A stretch of 64,000 nt of DNA, taken from contig NZ_JAVLAT010000002.1 of NCBI RefSeq assembly GCF_032190615.1, positions 982,001 to 1,046,000 of the forward strand, in the 5' to 3' direction. Under the pieces are notes generated by a model. That model was not told where the DNA came from. It saw nothing but the letters and a program-made list of their open reading frames with translations, and searched no databases. Shown here piece after piece: positions 63,960 to 64,000 of the stretch. The position numbers and the translations under genes are program-made. This stretch comes from Brucella pseudogrignonensis (GTDB taxonomy: Bacteria > Pseudomonadota > Alphaproteobacteria > Rhizobiales > Rhizobiaceae). Each line of letters opens with the position of its first letter. The first letter of the stretch is position 1.

Positions 63960-64000
63960 GGAGATAAGTACGTTAAAGCCTATGCTCAATATCAGTGTTC

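Overview
The window reads as about 64 kb of an alphaproteobacterial (Rhizobiales) chromosome or chromid, most likely from the Brucella/Ochrobactrum/Pseudochrobactrum group. The reasons are the seven-subunit pha-type antiporter with fused PhaAB, a rhizobial-type rhaRSTPQUK/rhaDI cluster, a bkd operon, a cydDCAB-X operon, and an ahpCD pair whose promoter region runs off the right edge. The species is inferred from gene families and order; no database comparison was possible. Almost everything is ordinary, tightly packed accessory metabolism and transport. I found no rRNA, tRNA, CRISPR array, prophage or obvious defence island.

Left part (1-16 kb): a nitroreductase-like protein and a divergent FAD/NAD(P)-binding protein, then a six-gene Mrp/Pha cation/proton antiporter operon (phaAB-C-D-E-F-G). 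Next is a GbsR/MarR-type regulator translationally coupled to cydDC, followed by cydAB and the 51-residue cydX, closed by an intrinsic terminator. A long inverted repeat overlaps the predicted promoter of the regulator, which suggests autoregulated control of cytochrome bd.

16-26.5 kb: the branched-chain 2-oxo acid dehydrogenase operon (E1 alpha, E1 beta, E2, E3), preceded by an AT-rich leader with a perfect 16-bp palindrome and a 16-codon reading frame with a perfect Shine-Dalgarno. Then come, on the minus strand, a solitary SURF1 gene, a previously easy-to-miss 59-residue small gene with its own ribosome site and terminator, an FtsK-type translocase lacking the membrane domain, and a DmpA-type autoproteolytic aminopeptidase.

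26.5-39 kb: an MFS transporter, then a complete L-rhamnose system. The minus strand carries the DeoR repressor, ABC transporter, mutarotase and kinase; the plus strand carries the aldolase/dehydrogenase fusion and the isomerase. The divergent promoter region contains repeated ATGATC(G/A)TTT motifs.

39-48 kb: AlkB, an Rrf2-family regulator overlapping a thioredoxin-reductase-like flavoprotein with a CPYC motif, and a dipeptide/oligopeptide ABC transporter (two tandem paralogous binding proteins, two permeases, one fused double ATPase).

48-60 kb: an intact IS30-family element next to a frameshifted remnant of a second IS30 transposase, a siderophore ABC transporter, a TerC protein with a structured 5' leader (possible manganese riboswitch), a CRSGTRS phosphatase/sulfurtransferase-like protein, a small membrane protein, and an Fbp/Afu-type ferric iron ABC transporter. 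This stretch is rich in metal transport and is the only part with mobile-element traces.

60-64 kb: a DadA-like flavin oxidoreductase, an MHS-family MFS symporter, and the peroxide-defence pair ahpC-ahpD, with a clear sigma70-type promoter and two OxyR-like ATCG-N7-CGAT sites.
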